A DNA stretch of 40,057 nucleotides from Athalassotoga sp964433875 (GTDB lineage: Bacteria; Thermotogota; Thermotogae; Mesoaciditogales; Mesoaciditogaceae). The notes under the pieces are model-generated. The model searched no databases and was not told the DNA's origin. It saw only the letters and a list, made by a program, of their open reading frames with translations. A program made the position numbers and the translations under genes. Position 1 is the stretch's first letter. Each line of letters starts with the position of its first letter. The DNA lies in assembly GCA_964433875.1 (NCBI GenBank), contig CAYSSO010000017.1, forward strand, positions 1 through 40,057. The letters are read 5' to 3'. Below, piece after piece: positions 8,406 through 15,912 of the stretch.

Positions 8406-9383
8406 TCAACCGTAAAGATGGCAGGCAACTGTCCTGCCATTTACTTCTTTTAATTCCGGCTCGACTTTGGTGCAAATTTCCATCGCATAAGGGCATCTTG
8501 GATGAAATCTGCATCCTGAAGGGATATTTATGGGAGAGGGGATCTCACCAGAAGGAACAAATTTCTTTTTTTTCATCTTTGGATCGGGTATTGGAACACT
8601 TGCCATGAGTATCTTTGTGTAAGGATGCAAGGGCTCTTTGAATATATCGTATGTTTTTGCAACCTCAACGATTTTTCCAAGGTACATAACGGCTATTCTA
8701 TCGCAGATGTATTTTGCGCTTGCGAGATCATGGGTTATGAATAAATAGGTAAGGCCAAGTTCATTTTTCATGTCTATGAGGAGTTTAAGGATCTGAGATC
8801 TTATCGACACGTCTAACATGGCCGTGACTTCATCTGCCACGATGAATTTGGGGTTCGTTACCATTGCGCGCGCGATCACAACTCTCTGCCTTTGACCTCC
8901 GGAGAGATGCCTTGGAAAACGGTTGTAAAACTCTTCAGGCGGAAGACCTACCTTTTCAAGAATTTCGTAAACGCGCACTTTTCTATCTTCTTTCTTTCCC
9001 ATTTTGTGTATCTTCAAAGGATGCTCGATTGCATTTCCAATTCTCATGTAAGGATTCAAAGATGCCATTGGGTCTTGAAAGATCATCTGAAAATCCTTCC
9101 TTTTAACTCTTAAAGATTCCCCGGAAAGTTTTGCCAGATCGACATCTTCGAAAATTATTTGACCTTCTGTTGGATCTTCAAGCCTTATTAGGGTTCTACC
9201 AACTGTGGTTTTACCACTTCCAGATTCGCCGACGAGGCCGAGAGTTTCTCCGTATTTTATTTCAAAAGAAAGATCATCGACTGCTCTAACGTAAGGCCTT
9301 TCTTTGAAAGCCTTTAGCCATGAGATCTTAAGCGGAAAGTACTTTTTCAAATTTCTAACAGATATGATTTGTTCTTGTTCCAT
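8406..9383 (-). CDS. oppF: Oligopeptide/dipeptide-type ABC transporter ATPase (OppF family)
   Basis: Second ATPase of a five-component Opp/Dpp importer. Walker A GESGSGKTT lies at 52-60, followed by a Q-loop IFQDPMASLNP and the signature LSGGQRQR. Walker B is IVADEVTAMLD, where the usual DEPT/DEPV is replaced by DEVT; the catalytic Glu is kept. The C-terminal region has the Opp-specific SGCRFHPRCPYAMEIC motif, whose cysteines may bind Fe-S or metal in this family. Start ATG 9383 has AAGGAG 7 bases upstream and overlaps oppD by 29 bases. Substrate cannot be read from sequence; Thermotogota Opp-type systems import peptides or oligosaccharides. Confidence 0.88.
   Translation of the reverse strand: MEQEQIISVRNLKKYFPLKISWLKAFKERPYVRAVDDLSFEIKYGETLGLVGESGSGKTTVGRTLIRLEDPTEGQIIFEDVDLAKLSGESLRVKRKDFQMIFQDPMASLNPYMRIGNAIEHPLKIHKMGKKEDRKVRVYEILEKVGLPPEEFYNRFPRHLSGGQRQRVVIARAMVTNPKFIVADEVTAMLDVSIRSQILKLLIDMKNELGLTYLFITHDLASAKYICDRIAVMYLGKIVEVAKTYDIFKEPLHPYTKILMASVPIPDPKMKKKKFVPSGEIPSPINIPSGCRFHPRCPYAMEICTKVEPELKEVNGRTVACHLYG
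8416..8450 (+). terminator. Likely intrinsic terminator of the mbx-nfn operon, inside the oppF 3' end
   Basis: Inverted repeat ATGGCAGG / CCTGCCAT (8418-8425 and 8433-8440) with a 7-base loop, extendable by a G-U and an A-U pair. It is followed by a T-rich but imperfect tract, ttacttctttt. The nfnB stop (8403) and the oppF stop (8406) are only 2 bases apart, so the hairpin must lie within oppF coding sequence. Confidence 0.5.
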
Positions 9384-10341
9384 TTTTGTCTCCTTTGTAA
9401 AGCCAGCACTTTACCTTTCTTTCATTTATCTCAAAGGTTGGAGGGTCTTCCCTTGCACAAATATCCATGGCAAAGGGACATCGTGGATGAAATTTGCACC
9501 CGTCCGGAGGGGATTTGAGACTTGGCAAATTTCCCTTTATGTACTTGAGTTCCATATCATCGAGTTTAACATTTGGTATTGAAACAAGTAAAAGTTGGGT
9601 GTAAGGATGCAAGGGCTTTTCGTAGATCGAATTCACCTCTCCAAATTCAACGAGACTACCCGCATACATTATTCCAACTTTATCGACTATCTCGGCAACA
9701 AGGCCAAGATCGTGCGTTATCAAAACCATCGACATATCCATTTTGTCTTTTAAATCTTTAAGAACCTCCATTATCTGTAACTGGACGACAACGTCGAGCG
9801 ATGTTGTCGGTTCATCTGCGATAAGCAAAGAAGGATTTAAAACTATGGCAAGCGCTATCATGACTCTCTGGCGCATGCCTCCGCTGAATTCAAAGGGGTA
9901 ATTTTCAAGTCGTGATGGATCTATGCCTATTGATTTTAAAACATCGGATGATCTTTTGATCATCTCATCTTCTTTCATCTTTGGAAAGTGTGCACGGAAG
10001 GTTTCAAAAAATTGGTTTTTTATCCTCATTATCGGATCAAGGGATGTCATTGGATCCTGAAAGATCATAGAGATTTCTTTTCCCCGTAACGATCTTATAT
10101 CATCTTCGGCAAGAGTCACTATGTCCTTCCCTTTGTAGAGTATATTCCCTTTCATCCTCGCATTGACGGGTAAAATTCTCAAAAGCGAAAGCCCTATAGT
10201 GGATTTTCCGCATCCCGATTCTCCGACAAGGCCGAGGGTTTCGTGAAGCCCAAGAGAGAATGAAACCCTATCAACTGCTTTGAGATTCCCGTCCCTTGTC
10301 AGATATTCAATGCTAAGGTCTCTTACCTCGAGTAAATTCAT
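9355..10341 (-). CDS. oppD: Oligopeptide/dipeptide-type ABC transporter ATPase (OppD family)
   Basis: First ATPase of the Opp/Dpp importer. Walker A GESGCGKST lies at 40-48, followed by the Q-loop IFQDPMTSLDP, signature FSGGMRQR, a canonical Walker B LLIADEPTTSLD and the His-loop LITHDLGLV. The C-terminal DGCKFHPRCPFAMDIC segment is the OppD/F-specific C-terminal motif. The start overlaps the oppC stop by 4 bases (ATGA), with GGTGAG upstream. Its 328 aa length is normal. It pairs with OppF as a heterodimer on the cytoplasmic side of the OppBC channel. Confidence 0.9.
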   Translation of the reverse strand: MNLLEVRDLSIEYLTRDGNLKAVDRVSFSLGLHETLGLVGESGCGKSTIGLSLLRILPVNARMKGNILYKGKDIVTLAEDDIRSLRGKEISMIFQDPMTSLDPIMRIKNQFFETFRAHFPKMKEDEMIKRSSDVLKSIGIDPSRLENYPFEFSGGMRQRVMIALAIVLNPSLLIADEPTTSLDVVVQLQIMEVLKDLKDKMDMSMVLITHDLGLVAEIVDKVGIMYAGSLVEFGEVNSIYEKPLHPYTQLLLVSIPNVKLDDMELKYIKGNLPSLKSPPDGCKFHPRCPFAMDICAREDPPTFEINERKVKCWLYKGDKNGTRTNHIC

Positions 10342-11198
10342 CTTTTCTCACCTATATTCGGGTTGAAATATTCATCAAGGCCTTCGGCAAACATGCTAAA
10401 GCCCAAAACTATGGTTATTATGGCAAGCCCTGGAAAGAGTACCATCCACCAGTCGTTGTTCAGGATGAATTGTTGACCTTTGGCAAGATCGTAGCCCCAA
10501 TCAGGCGTAGGCGGAGCGATTCCGAGACCCAAAAAACTCAGTCCAGCCTCTGTCATTATCGAATCTGCAAGATTCATAGAGAATATAACTATTGTGGAAG
10601 GTAAGACATTCGGAAAAACGTACGATCCTATAATTGTAAAATTCCTTGCACCGATCGCGCGCGCCCCATCAACGTAGAGTTCGGACTTTACCGTGCTAAC
10701 CTGACTTCTTATAACCCTGTAATAGGTTGGAATGTAGACAACGGCTATAGAAAAGGCTATATTCAAAAGGCCCGGTCCTAACATTGCCGCTATCGCTATC
10801 GCAAGAATAAGCCCTGGAAATGCGTAAATCGAGTCCATTATCATAGTTACAACGCGATCCGTCCTTCCACCGACGTATCCAACAAGAAGTCCTACGGGAA
10901 TTCCAACTGTTGCCGCTATGGCGGTCGCTATAAGCGCTATCGCAAAGGCCATTCTCGTTCCCCAGACAAGTCTACTGAAGATATCGTATCCCAAATTGTC
11001 CGTTCCCATGATATGCGATATCGTTGGAGGCAAAAGAGATGGTCCGGATGGTTGCGTTGGATTGTAAGGAGATATAAAAGGGGCAAATATCGCTACTATG
11101 ACATAAAAGATAAGTATCAAAAACCCTATCACGGCCATAAGACCCGAAGAATCTTTGAAAAGACCTCTTAGGCCCTTTCTTATCTGTTGGCTTATCAT
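10338..11198 (-). CDS. oppC: Opp/Dpp ABC transporter permease (OppC family)
   Basis: Inner-membrane permease. The N-terminal helix near residues 20-45 precedes the periplasmic ISPYNPTQPSGPSL stretch and MGTDNLGYDIFSRLVWG, which is typical of OppC/DppC (GTD..GRDV.SR...G). Five further helices follow. The EAA coupling loop reads DGARAIGARNFTII. ATG 11198 is chosen because GAGGT sits just upstream and the start overlaps the oppB stop by one base (TGATG). A longer in-frame extension to 11225 lacks a ribosome site. About 286 aa. Confidence 0.88.
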   Translation of the reverse strand: MISQQIRKGLRGLFKDSSGLMAVIGFLILIFYVIVAIFAPFISPYNPTQPSGPSLLPPTISHIMGTDNLGYDIFSRLVWGTRMAFAIALIATAIAATVGIPVGLLVGYVGGRTDRVVTMIMDSIYAFPGLILAIAIAAMLGPGLLNIAFSIAVVYIPTYYRVIRSQVSTVKSELYVDGARAIGARNFTIIGSYVFPNVLPSTIVIFSMNLADSIMTEAGLSFLGLGIAPPTPDWGYDLAKGQQFILNNDWWMVLFPGLAIITIVLGFSMFAEGLDEYFNPNIGEKR

Positions 11199-12202
11199 CA
11201 GTACCTCACCCGCGGATCCATCCATGCGTTGATAATATCTATCAATATACTTACGACAACGACAAAGAGCGCAAAGAACACGACGGCTCCTTGAATTGCA
11301 GGAAAATCTCTGTACCTTATCCTTTCAACGAGATAACTTCCTATTCCCGGCCATGAAAAGGTTGTCTCTGTTAAAACGGCCCCTCCAAGCAACAAAGCAA
11401 ATTGGAGACCCATTATTGTAAGAATTGGAATCATGGCATTTTTAAGAGCGTGCGCGTAAAGAATTCTGCTTTCTTTTATCCCTCTCGATCTTGCAGAGAT
11501 AACATATTGACTTGAGAGAGAAAGCAAAACATTCGATCTTACCATCCTTACGAAAATGCTCGATATCACGACACCAAGAGTTATAGATGGAAGTATAAGA
11601 TGTAAAATTGCATCGTAAAGAACGTTCCACTGGCCATTTAAAATCGCATCAATTGTGTAAAGGCCGGTGTAAAGATTGTCAGGCGTCATAAATGGAGACG
11701 CACGTCCTGAGACTGGCAGAATTTTTAACCACACTCCGAAAATGAGTTGAAGCATAATTCCAAACCAGAAAACAGGCATCGAATAAACGAAGATTGAATA
11801 AATTCTTGCCAGTACATCGACAATTTTTCCGTAATGTGATGCCGCAAAACTGCCGAAAAATATGCCTACCGCAACGGCTATAATCATAGAAAATATCGTA
11901 AGTTCGAGTGTCGCCGGAAATCTATCTTCCAACTCTTGGATGACTGGAAGAGTTGTCACTGTTGAATTTCCAAAATTTCCTCTTAGAACATTCATTATGT
12001 AATCACCAAACTGGACTATTATCGGCTTATCGAGACCGAGTTGGGCTTCCATATATTTTACGACTTCGGGTGGTGCCTTTGGCCCAAGCATGGCTGTAAC
12101 TGGATTTCCCGGCAAAATTCTTAAAATAACAAAGACCAATGTCAAAAGTATAAAAATCATAGGTATGGAAAGTATAACCCGTGTAAGAATATATGCCTTC
12201 AA
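11198..12202 (-). CDS. oppB: Opp/Dpp ABC transporter permease (OppB family)
   Basis: Inner-membrane permease partner of OppC. It begins with a hydrophobic helix, then VILRILPGNPVTAMLG and a segment about 'LGLDKPIIVQF' that is characteristic of OppB/DppB. The EAA loop reads ISARSRGIKESRILYAHALKNAMIPI. The TTG at 12202 is preferred as start because a strong AAAAGGAGAG site lies 8 bases upstream. An in-frame ATG at 12253 would place the start within the upstream hairpin and add an unconserved polar N-terminus. About 334 aa. It is separated from oppA by 54 bases that contain a stem-loop. Confidence 0.85.
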   Translation of the reverse strand: MKAYILTRVILSIPMIFILLTLVFVILRILPGNPVTAMLGPKAPPEVVKYMEAQLGLDKPIIVQFGDYIMNVLRGNFGNSTVTTLPVIQELEDRFPATLELTIFSMIIAVAVGIFFGSFAASHYGKIVDVLARIYSIFVYSMPVFWFGIMLQLIFGVWLKILPVSGRASPFMTPDNLYTGLYTIDAILNGQWNVLYDAILHLILPSITLGVVISSIFVRMVRSNVLLSLSSQYVISARSRGIKESRILYAHALKNAMIPILTIMGLQFALLLGGAVLTETTFSWPGIGSYLVERIRYRDFPAIQGAVVFFALFVVVVSILIDIINAWMDPRVRY

Positions 12203-12229
12203 AGGTTCTCTCTCCTTTTGATTCAAATT

Positions 12230-12250
12230 CGGGCGGAGATCATCCGCCCG
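12230..12250 (-). other. Intercistronic stem-loop between oppA and oppB
   Basis: Perfect GC-rich 8-bp inverted repeat CGGGCGGA / TCCGCCCG with a 5-base loop, 7 bases after the oppA stop on the minus strand. The downstream sequence (AATTTGAATC) is not a proper T-tract. It is therefore more likely an mRNA-stabilising or attenuating hairpin that favours oppA expression than a full terminator. Confidence 0.6.
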
Positions 12251-12256
12251 CAAAGA

Positions 12257-13777
12257 TTACTTTTTGTAAAGCAGGTAATACCTGAAAATCTGAACCGGAT
12301 CGAGAACAACTCCTCCAATTTCTGGTTTTGCGGCGATTTGCTGTTCTCCCTGAAAGAGAGGAATGTACGGAACATCTTTAGCCATGAGTTTTTGGACGGC
12401 TTCGTAAAGTGCTGTGCGTCCGGCCTCATCACTTATAAGCCTTGCGTCGGTTAGAAGTTGATCCATTGTAGGATTCGAATAATTGGATCCCATAAGAGGA
12501 CTTGCAGAAGATTGTAGGAATGGCCATACGAAATCGTCTGGATCAAAGTAGTCTGGATACCATCCGAGCAAAAACATGCCCATGACGCCTTTATTCCAGT
12601 AATCTATGTATGTGGCCCATTCGGCGTAATTGACGTTGCATTTTATAAGGCCCGTTGATTCAAATTGATTCTTTAATGTAAGCGCAAGGTCCGCCTCAGT
12701 CGATCCGTAGTGGCTTGGTGTGTACCAAAGCGTTATGTTCAAAGGCTTATCTTTTGAATATCCGAGAGACTGAAGGATCGAAACTGATTTTGCTATATCC
12801 TGTGATGGCATAACATTCATGCTCCCCCATATCCCAACAGGTATCATCGTGTAAAGAGGTTTGACCTGACCGGCAAAGATCTTATTTTCAATTTCATGCC
12901 TGTTCACGGCATACGCAAGGGCTTCTCTCACCTTGACATTTCCAAATGGATCTTGCTTTACGTTGAAGACTATAAATCTCATGAAAGGACTTTGACCAAC
13001 GTAAGTTACAAATTTGTTGTTCTGCTGCAACTGCGCGAATTGCTGGGGAAGTAATGTTCTGTAAGCAAGATCTATCTCGCCGCTAAGAAGCGCAAGATAC
13101 AAACTGTTGGCATCCTGATAGAGTTTTATCAAGATCGTTGGGGTCTTGGCAGGCTCTCCGTAATAATTCGGATTAGGGGCGAGTTCCATCTCAACGTCTC
13201 TTACCCATCTTTTGACTATGTAAGGTCCACTTGATACAGGCATTCCATTGTAGACTTGATCGGAAGGATAAACCTTTGGATCAACGGGATATGCAACTGT
13301 GAAGGCAAGGATATTTATAAAAGGTGCAAATGGGTATTTAAGATCGATTTCAAAAGTCGTATCGTTTATTACCTTCGTGTCCTTGACAACGTCTGAAAGT
13401 AAAAATGAAGGATCCTGTCCGAGTTTTATAACCCTGTCAAAGGCATACTTGAAAGCCTGAGCATTGATGGGATCCCCGTTAGAGAATTTAAGACCTTTTT
13501 TAAGGTAGAAGGTATATGTAAGGCCATCTTGGGAAATATCCCATTTTTCTGCCAAGGCCGGAACTATTTGTGTCGTTCCCGGTACGTAAGTGACAAGGCC
13601 TGTCATGATGTTTTGAATCAGGTTAACAGAAAGGTATTCGTAAGCCTTTGCAGGGTCTAAAGATGTGAACTTATCAGTCGTACCAACAATCACGTAATCC
13701 TTGCTGCTTGCCGCAAAAACCATCACGCTCATTAGAATCAAAAGCATGAGAACAAAAGCCTTAGAAATACTCCTCAT
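12257..13777 (-). CDS. oppA: Opp/Dpp ABC transporter extracellular substrate-binding protein (SBP family 5)
   Basis: Secreted solute-binding protein of 506 aa. A signal peptide spans residues 1-22 (charged MRSISK, hydrophobic core, cleavage near VFA-AS). No lipobox cysteine is seen, so it is probably anchored by an uncleaved helix or retained in the periplasm under the toga. Family signs are SLDPAKAYEYLS, LAEKWDISQDGLTYTFYLKKGLKFSNGDP and AFKYAFDRVI, the SBP_bac_5 pattern. Start ATG 13777 has AAAGGGGG about 10 bases upstream. First gene of the opp operon, transcribed from the promoter at 13858-13886. Substrate (peptide or oligosaccharide) is not determined. Confidence 0.9.
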   Translation of the reverse strand: MRSISKAFVLMLLILMSVMVFAASSKDYVIVGTTDKFTSLDPAKAYEYLSVNLIQNIMTGLVTYVPGTTQIVPALAEKWDISQDGLTYTFYLKKGLKFSNGDPINAQAFKYAFDRVIKLGQDPSFLLSDVVKDTKVINDTTFEIDLKYPFAPFINILAFTVAYPVDPKVYPSDQVYNGMPVSSGPYIVKRWVRDVEMELAPNPNYYGEPAKTPTILIKLYQDANSLYLALLSGEIDLAYRTLLPQQFAQLQQNNKFVTYVGQSPFMRFIVFNVKQDPFGNVKVREALAYAVNRHEIENKIFAGQVKPLYTMIPVGIWGSMNVMPSQDIAKSVSILQSLGYSKDKPLNITLWYTPSHYGSTEADLALTLKNQFESTGLIKCNVNYAEWATYIDYWNKGVMGMFLLGWYPDYFDPDDFVWPFLQSSASPLMGSNYSNPTMDQLLTDARLISDEAGRTALYEAVQKLMAKDVPYIPLFQGEQQIAAKPEIGGVVLDPVQIFRYYLLYKK

Positions 13778-13857
13778 TGCAAAAACGCCCCCTTTTATGT
13801 TAATTTAGGATATATTTTATTTGTATATTTAATCATTTAGAAATTTTACTTGAAGAT

Positions 13858-13886
13858 ATTTTATCATGAAGTTATTTCAAAGTCAA
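13858..13886 (-). promoter_or_regulatory. Sigma70-type promoter of the opp operon
   Basis: On the minus strand: TTGACT (13886-13881), 17-base spacer, TAAAAT (13863-13858). Predicted transcription start is near 13851, giving a leader of about 74 bases before oppA. It lies in the 174-base divergent region shared with degV; I see no comparably clear promoter for degV on the plus strand. Confidence 0.75.
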
Positions 13887-13951
13887 ATTTGGTGTATATT
13901 TATCTATGAGCGACTTATTTTCGTTTATGTACATCGACGAGGAGGTATATC

Positions 13952-14794
13952 ATGGGAAAAATAGGCATTGTCACCGACAGCACATGTGATCTCAGCGATG
14001 AGATTGTAGTTAAATACGGAATTCATATCCTGCCATTGCTCATCGTTTACCGCAATAAAACCTACAGAGACAGAATCGAGATAAAGCCAGAGGAAGTCTA
14101 CGATTCTCTCGAAAAGGAGATACCAACAACATCGATGCCATTGATCGATGATGCCAAAAAACTTTTTGACAGATTAAAAGCGGAGAGATACACCCATGTA
14201 ATCGCAATCACCATCTCGAGTACCTTTAGCGGAACCTTTGGAATGCTTAACGCCGTCGCTAAAGAATACAAAGAGATGAATGTAAAGATCGTAGACTCAA
14301 AAAGTCTTTCGATGGGGCTCGGATTTATAGTATACGAAGTTGCAAAGGCTGTAAAGGACGGCAAATCATTTGAAGATGCGTGCAGAATCGCCGAAAACGT
14401 AAAAGATAAAATAAAAATTTTCTTTACCCTAAAGACTCTCAAATACCTCAAGGCCGGTGGAAGGATAGGTAAGGTCGAGGCGAATATGGGTGATTTTCTC
14501 AACGTCAAGCCAATAATATCTGTAAACGATGATGGATTCCTTTATTCTTACGCAAAGATTCTTGGATGGAGAAGGGCAATCGATAGGATGTTTTCTCTCT
14601 TTTTGAAAGAATCCAAGGGCAAAAAAATGAATGTGGCAGTTATGAATGGCTCAGATGAAGAGGATGCAAAGGAATTGGCAATGAAAATAAAAGGCACAGG
14701 AAATGTGAATGAACTTTTTACAGGTCAGATAAGCCCTGTACTTGTCGTTCATACAGGCCCTGGACTTGTTGGAATAGGATTTTATGAAAGTTAA
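13952..14794 (+). CDS. DegV family fatty-acid-binding protein
   Basis: DegV proteins bind fatty acids and can serve as FakB-type partners of a fatty acid kinase. Characteristic pieces are IVTDSTCDLSDE near the N-terminus, PTTSMP near residue 58, SSTFSGTFG near 89, DSKSLSMGLGF near 115, LKYLKAGGRIG near 164, and the C-terminal HTGPGLVGIGF. At 280 aa it is full length. ATG 13952 follows GAGGAGGT at 5-7 bases. It is monocistronic or leads into the ferredoxin pair 107 bases downstream. No FakA (DAK-like kinase) is in the window, so a role in lipid salvage is family knowledge only. Confidence 0.88.
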   Translation: MGKIGIVTDSTCDLSDEIVVKYGIHILPLLIVYRNKTYRDRIEIKPEEVYDSLEKEIPTTSMPLIDDAKKLFDRLKAERYTHVIAITISSTFSGTFGMLNAVAKEYKEMNVKIVDSKSLSMGLGFIVYEVAKAVKDGKSFEDACRIAENVKDKIKIFFTLKTLKYLKAGGRIGKVEANMGDFLNVKPIISVNDDGFLYSYAKILGWRRAIDRMFSLFLKESKGKKMNVAVMNGSDEEDAKELAMKIKGTGNVNELFTGQISPVLVVHTGPGLVGIGFYES

Positions 14795-14844
14795 GACTTG
14801 AATCTTTGAATCATGAGAAAAACTTAACTTGATCATAACCCAAG

Positions 14845-14861
14845 TATAATAAGCATATGCT
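14845..14861 (+). promoter_or_regulatory. Probable promoter -10 and adjacent palindrome for the ferredoxin pair
   Basis: A consensus TATAAT (14845-14850) is followed directly by a perfect 10-base palindrome AGCATATGCT (14852-14861), which would overlap the start point. A -35 element is weak. A second short palindrome ACTTAAGT lies at 14875-14882. The palindrome position would suit a repressor, but none is assigned. Confidence 0.45.
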
Positions 14862-14901
14862 AATATATTTATAGACTTAAGTACTTTGGGAGATGATCAA
14901 A

Positions 14902-15276
14902 ATGGCAGAAAAAATTTGGCATGGAGTTCCAAGATCTGAAATTGAATGGGCGCCGGTTATCGATTATTCGAAGTGTACAGATTGTGGGTTGTGTTTGTTA
15001 AGTTGCGGCAATGCGGTATTTGGATTTTCAAAATCGAAGCAAAAATATATAGTGGCAAATGGTGGCAACTGTGTCGTTGGGTGTACGACTTGCGGAAAGG
15101 TTTGTCCCGAACATGCGATATCCTTTCCCGCAGATGCTTCTAAATTCGTGAAATCTGTTATCGTTAAGTACAAGATCTTCCCGACTGTAAAGAAGGAATT
15201 AGAGGCAAGGCTTAACAAGTTCCCCGATCACGTTGTTTCCACAGAGGCAAAGAAAGAAGGTAGTTTCAATGGCTGA
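14902..15276 (+). CDS. 2[4Fe-4S] ferredoxin, first of a tandem pair
   Basis: About 125 aa. First cluster motif is C-x2-C-x2-C-x3-C (KCTDCGLCLLSCG), lacking the usual Pro after the fourth Cys. The second has the uncommon spacing C-x3-C-x2-C-x3-C-P (NCVVGCTTCGKVCP). It has a conserved N-terminal KIWHGVPRSEIEWAP stretch and a hydrophilic C-terminal tail of about 40 residues with basic/acidic helix character. ATG 14902 is chosen because GGGAG lies 9 bases upstream; ATG 14893 would abut it. The last codons overlap the next ferredoxin by 8 bases. Likely a soluble low-potential electron carrier; its redox partner is unknown. Confidence 0.82.
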   Translation: MAEKIWHGVPRSEIEWAPVIDYSKCTDCGLCLLSCGNAVFGFSKSKQKYIVANGGNCVVGCTTCGKVCPEHAISFPADASKFVKSVIVKYKIFPTVKKELEARLNKFPDHVVSTEAKKEGSFNG

Positions 15277-15619
15277 AGATATCTTTGCAAAATGGCACGG
15301 GCTTGATAGAAAAAAGATAAAGTGGGGTCCTGTGATAGATCCAAATAAATGCACAGGATGTGGATTGTGTGTTGTAACCTGTGGTGAAAAGCGTAATGTA
15401 TTCGGATACGATCCTGTAAATAAAAAGGCAGTTGTGCTTTTCCAAGATCGCTGCATGGTCGGATGTAACAACTGTCAGGTTGGATGTTTGTGGAATGCGA
15501 TAACTTTTGAAACGGACGAAGAGTACATAAGAAGCCTTGCAAAGACAATTTCCACCGAACAGATACAAAAAGAGTTAAAGGCAAAATTGGAAGCAAATCC
15601 GGATCTCGTCATCGAATAA
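15269..15619 (+). CDS. 2[4Fe-4S] ferredoxin, second of a tandem pair
   Basis: About 116 aa and clearly paralogous to the preceding gene. It shares the N-terminal W-x-G...I-x-W-x-P-V-I-D pattern, a C-x2-C-x2-C-x3-C-G motif (KCTGCGLCVVTCG) and the uncommon C-x3-C-x2-C-x3-C second motif (RCMVGCNNCQVGC). Here Leu replaces the Pro after the last Cys. Both end in a similar KxELxAKLxxxPDxV tail. ATG 15269 follows GAAGG at about 8 bases. Translational coupling to its twin suggests the two are made in similar amounts and may act as a pair. Confidence 0.82.
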   Translation: MAEDIFAKWHGLDRKKIKWGPVIDPNKCTGCGLCVVTCGEKRNVFGYDPVNKKAVVLFQDRCMVGCNNCQVGCLWNAITFETDEEYIRSLAKTISTEQIQKELKAKLEANPDLVIE

Positions 15620-15654
15620 AAAATAATTTGTATATACTGAACCAATTTCAAATT

Positions 15655-15762
15655 CCGAATCATCGCTGCGGCAGGTGCCCCCCTCGATGTCTGGTCCTCG
15701 CGCTGCTGCGGAGGCCATCTCGGAGGCATCTTGCCCTCCGCTTAAAGTAAATGAGTATTCGG
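15655..15762 (+). ncRNA. GC-rich putative structured RNA, unassigned
   Basis: Positions 15661-15720 contain 42 G/C of 60 bases by hand count, and the following 23 bases contain 15, in AT-rich intergenic surroundings. The element can be closed by CCGAAT (15655-15660) with ATTCGG (15757-15762), extended by CAT/ATG across a 3-base bulge. Internal helices are GCGGCAG/CTGCTGC (15668-15674 with 15703-15709) and GCGGAGG/CCTCCGC (15708-15714 with 15735-15741), which share two bases. A strong terminator follows at 15785. No SRP (GGAAG loop), tRNA T-loop, TPP, FMN or cobalamin motif is seen. An RNA on the minus strand or a foreign DNA fragment is also possible. Confidence 0.4.
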
Positions 15763-15784
15763 CTTTTAAAGTTAATTAGGTATA

Positions 15785-15818
15785 AAAATAAATAGCCTCT
15801 CGAGAGGCTATTTATTTT
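15785..15818. terminator. Strong bidirectional intrinsic terminator
   Basis: Perfect inverted repeat with a 15-bp stem (15785-15799 with 15804-15818) and TCGA loop. The core is TAGCCTC/GAGGCTA, flanked by A-tract and T-tract, so it can stop transcription from either side. It ends transcription from the ferredoxins and the GC-rich element before the arsR promoter region. Confidence 0.85.
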
Positions 15819-15836
15819 ACGAATCTAAATGTAGAC

Positions 15837-15859
15837 AATCGGTAAGATATAAACCGATT
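15837..15859 (+). promoter_or_regulatory. Likely ArsR-type operator in the arsR promoter
   Basis: Perfect 7-bp inverted repeat AATCGGT / ACCGATT with a 9-base AT-rich spacer, just upstream of a TATGAT -10-like element (15865-15870). The arsR-like gene starts at 15913. Position and symmetry suit autoregulation by the encoded winged-helix repressor. Confidence 0.55.
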
Positions 15860-15912
15860 CATTGTATGATAGAATTAAGTTAATATCCTTTTCAGATTTA
15901 GGAGACGATTGG

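Noticed and set aside
13887..13951. Promoter for degV on the plus strand
   Set aside because: Only weak TATATT-like elements without a matching -35 could be found; not strong enough to list.
15475..15729. Minus-strand ORF running through the GC-rich element
   Set aside because: It is low-complexity Pro/Arg/Ala sequence produced by the GC-rich stretch and overlaps the ferredoxin gene; no start signal supports it.
15655..15762. GC-rich element as SRP (4.5S) RNA
   Set aside because: The size is right but the conserved GGAAG-type domain IV loop and flanking helix are absent on both strands.
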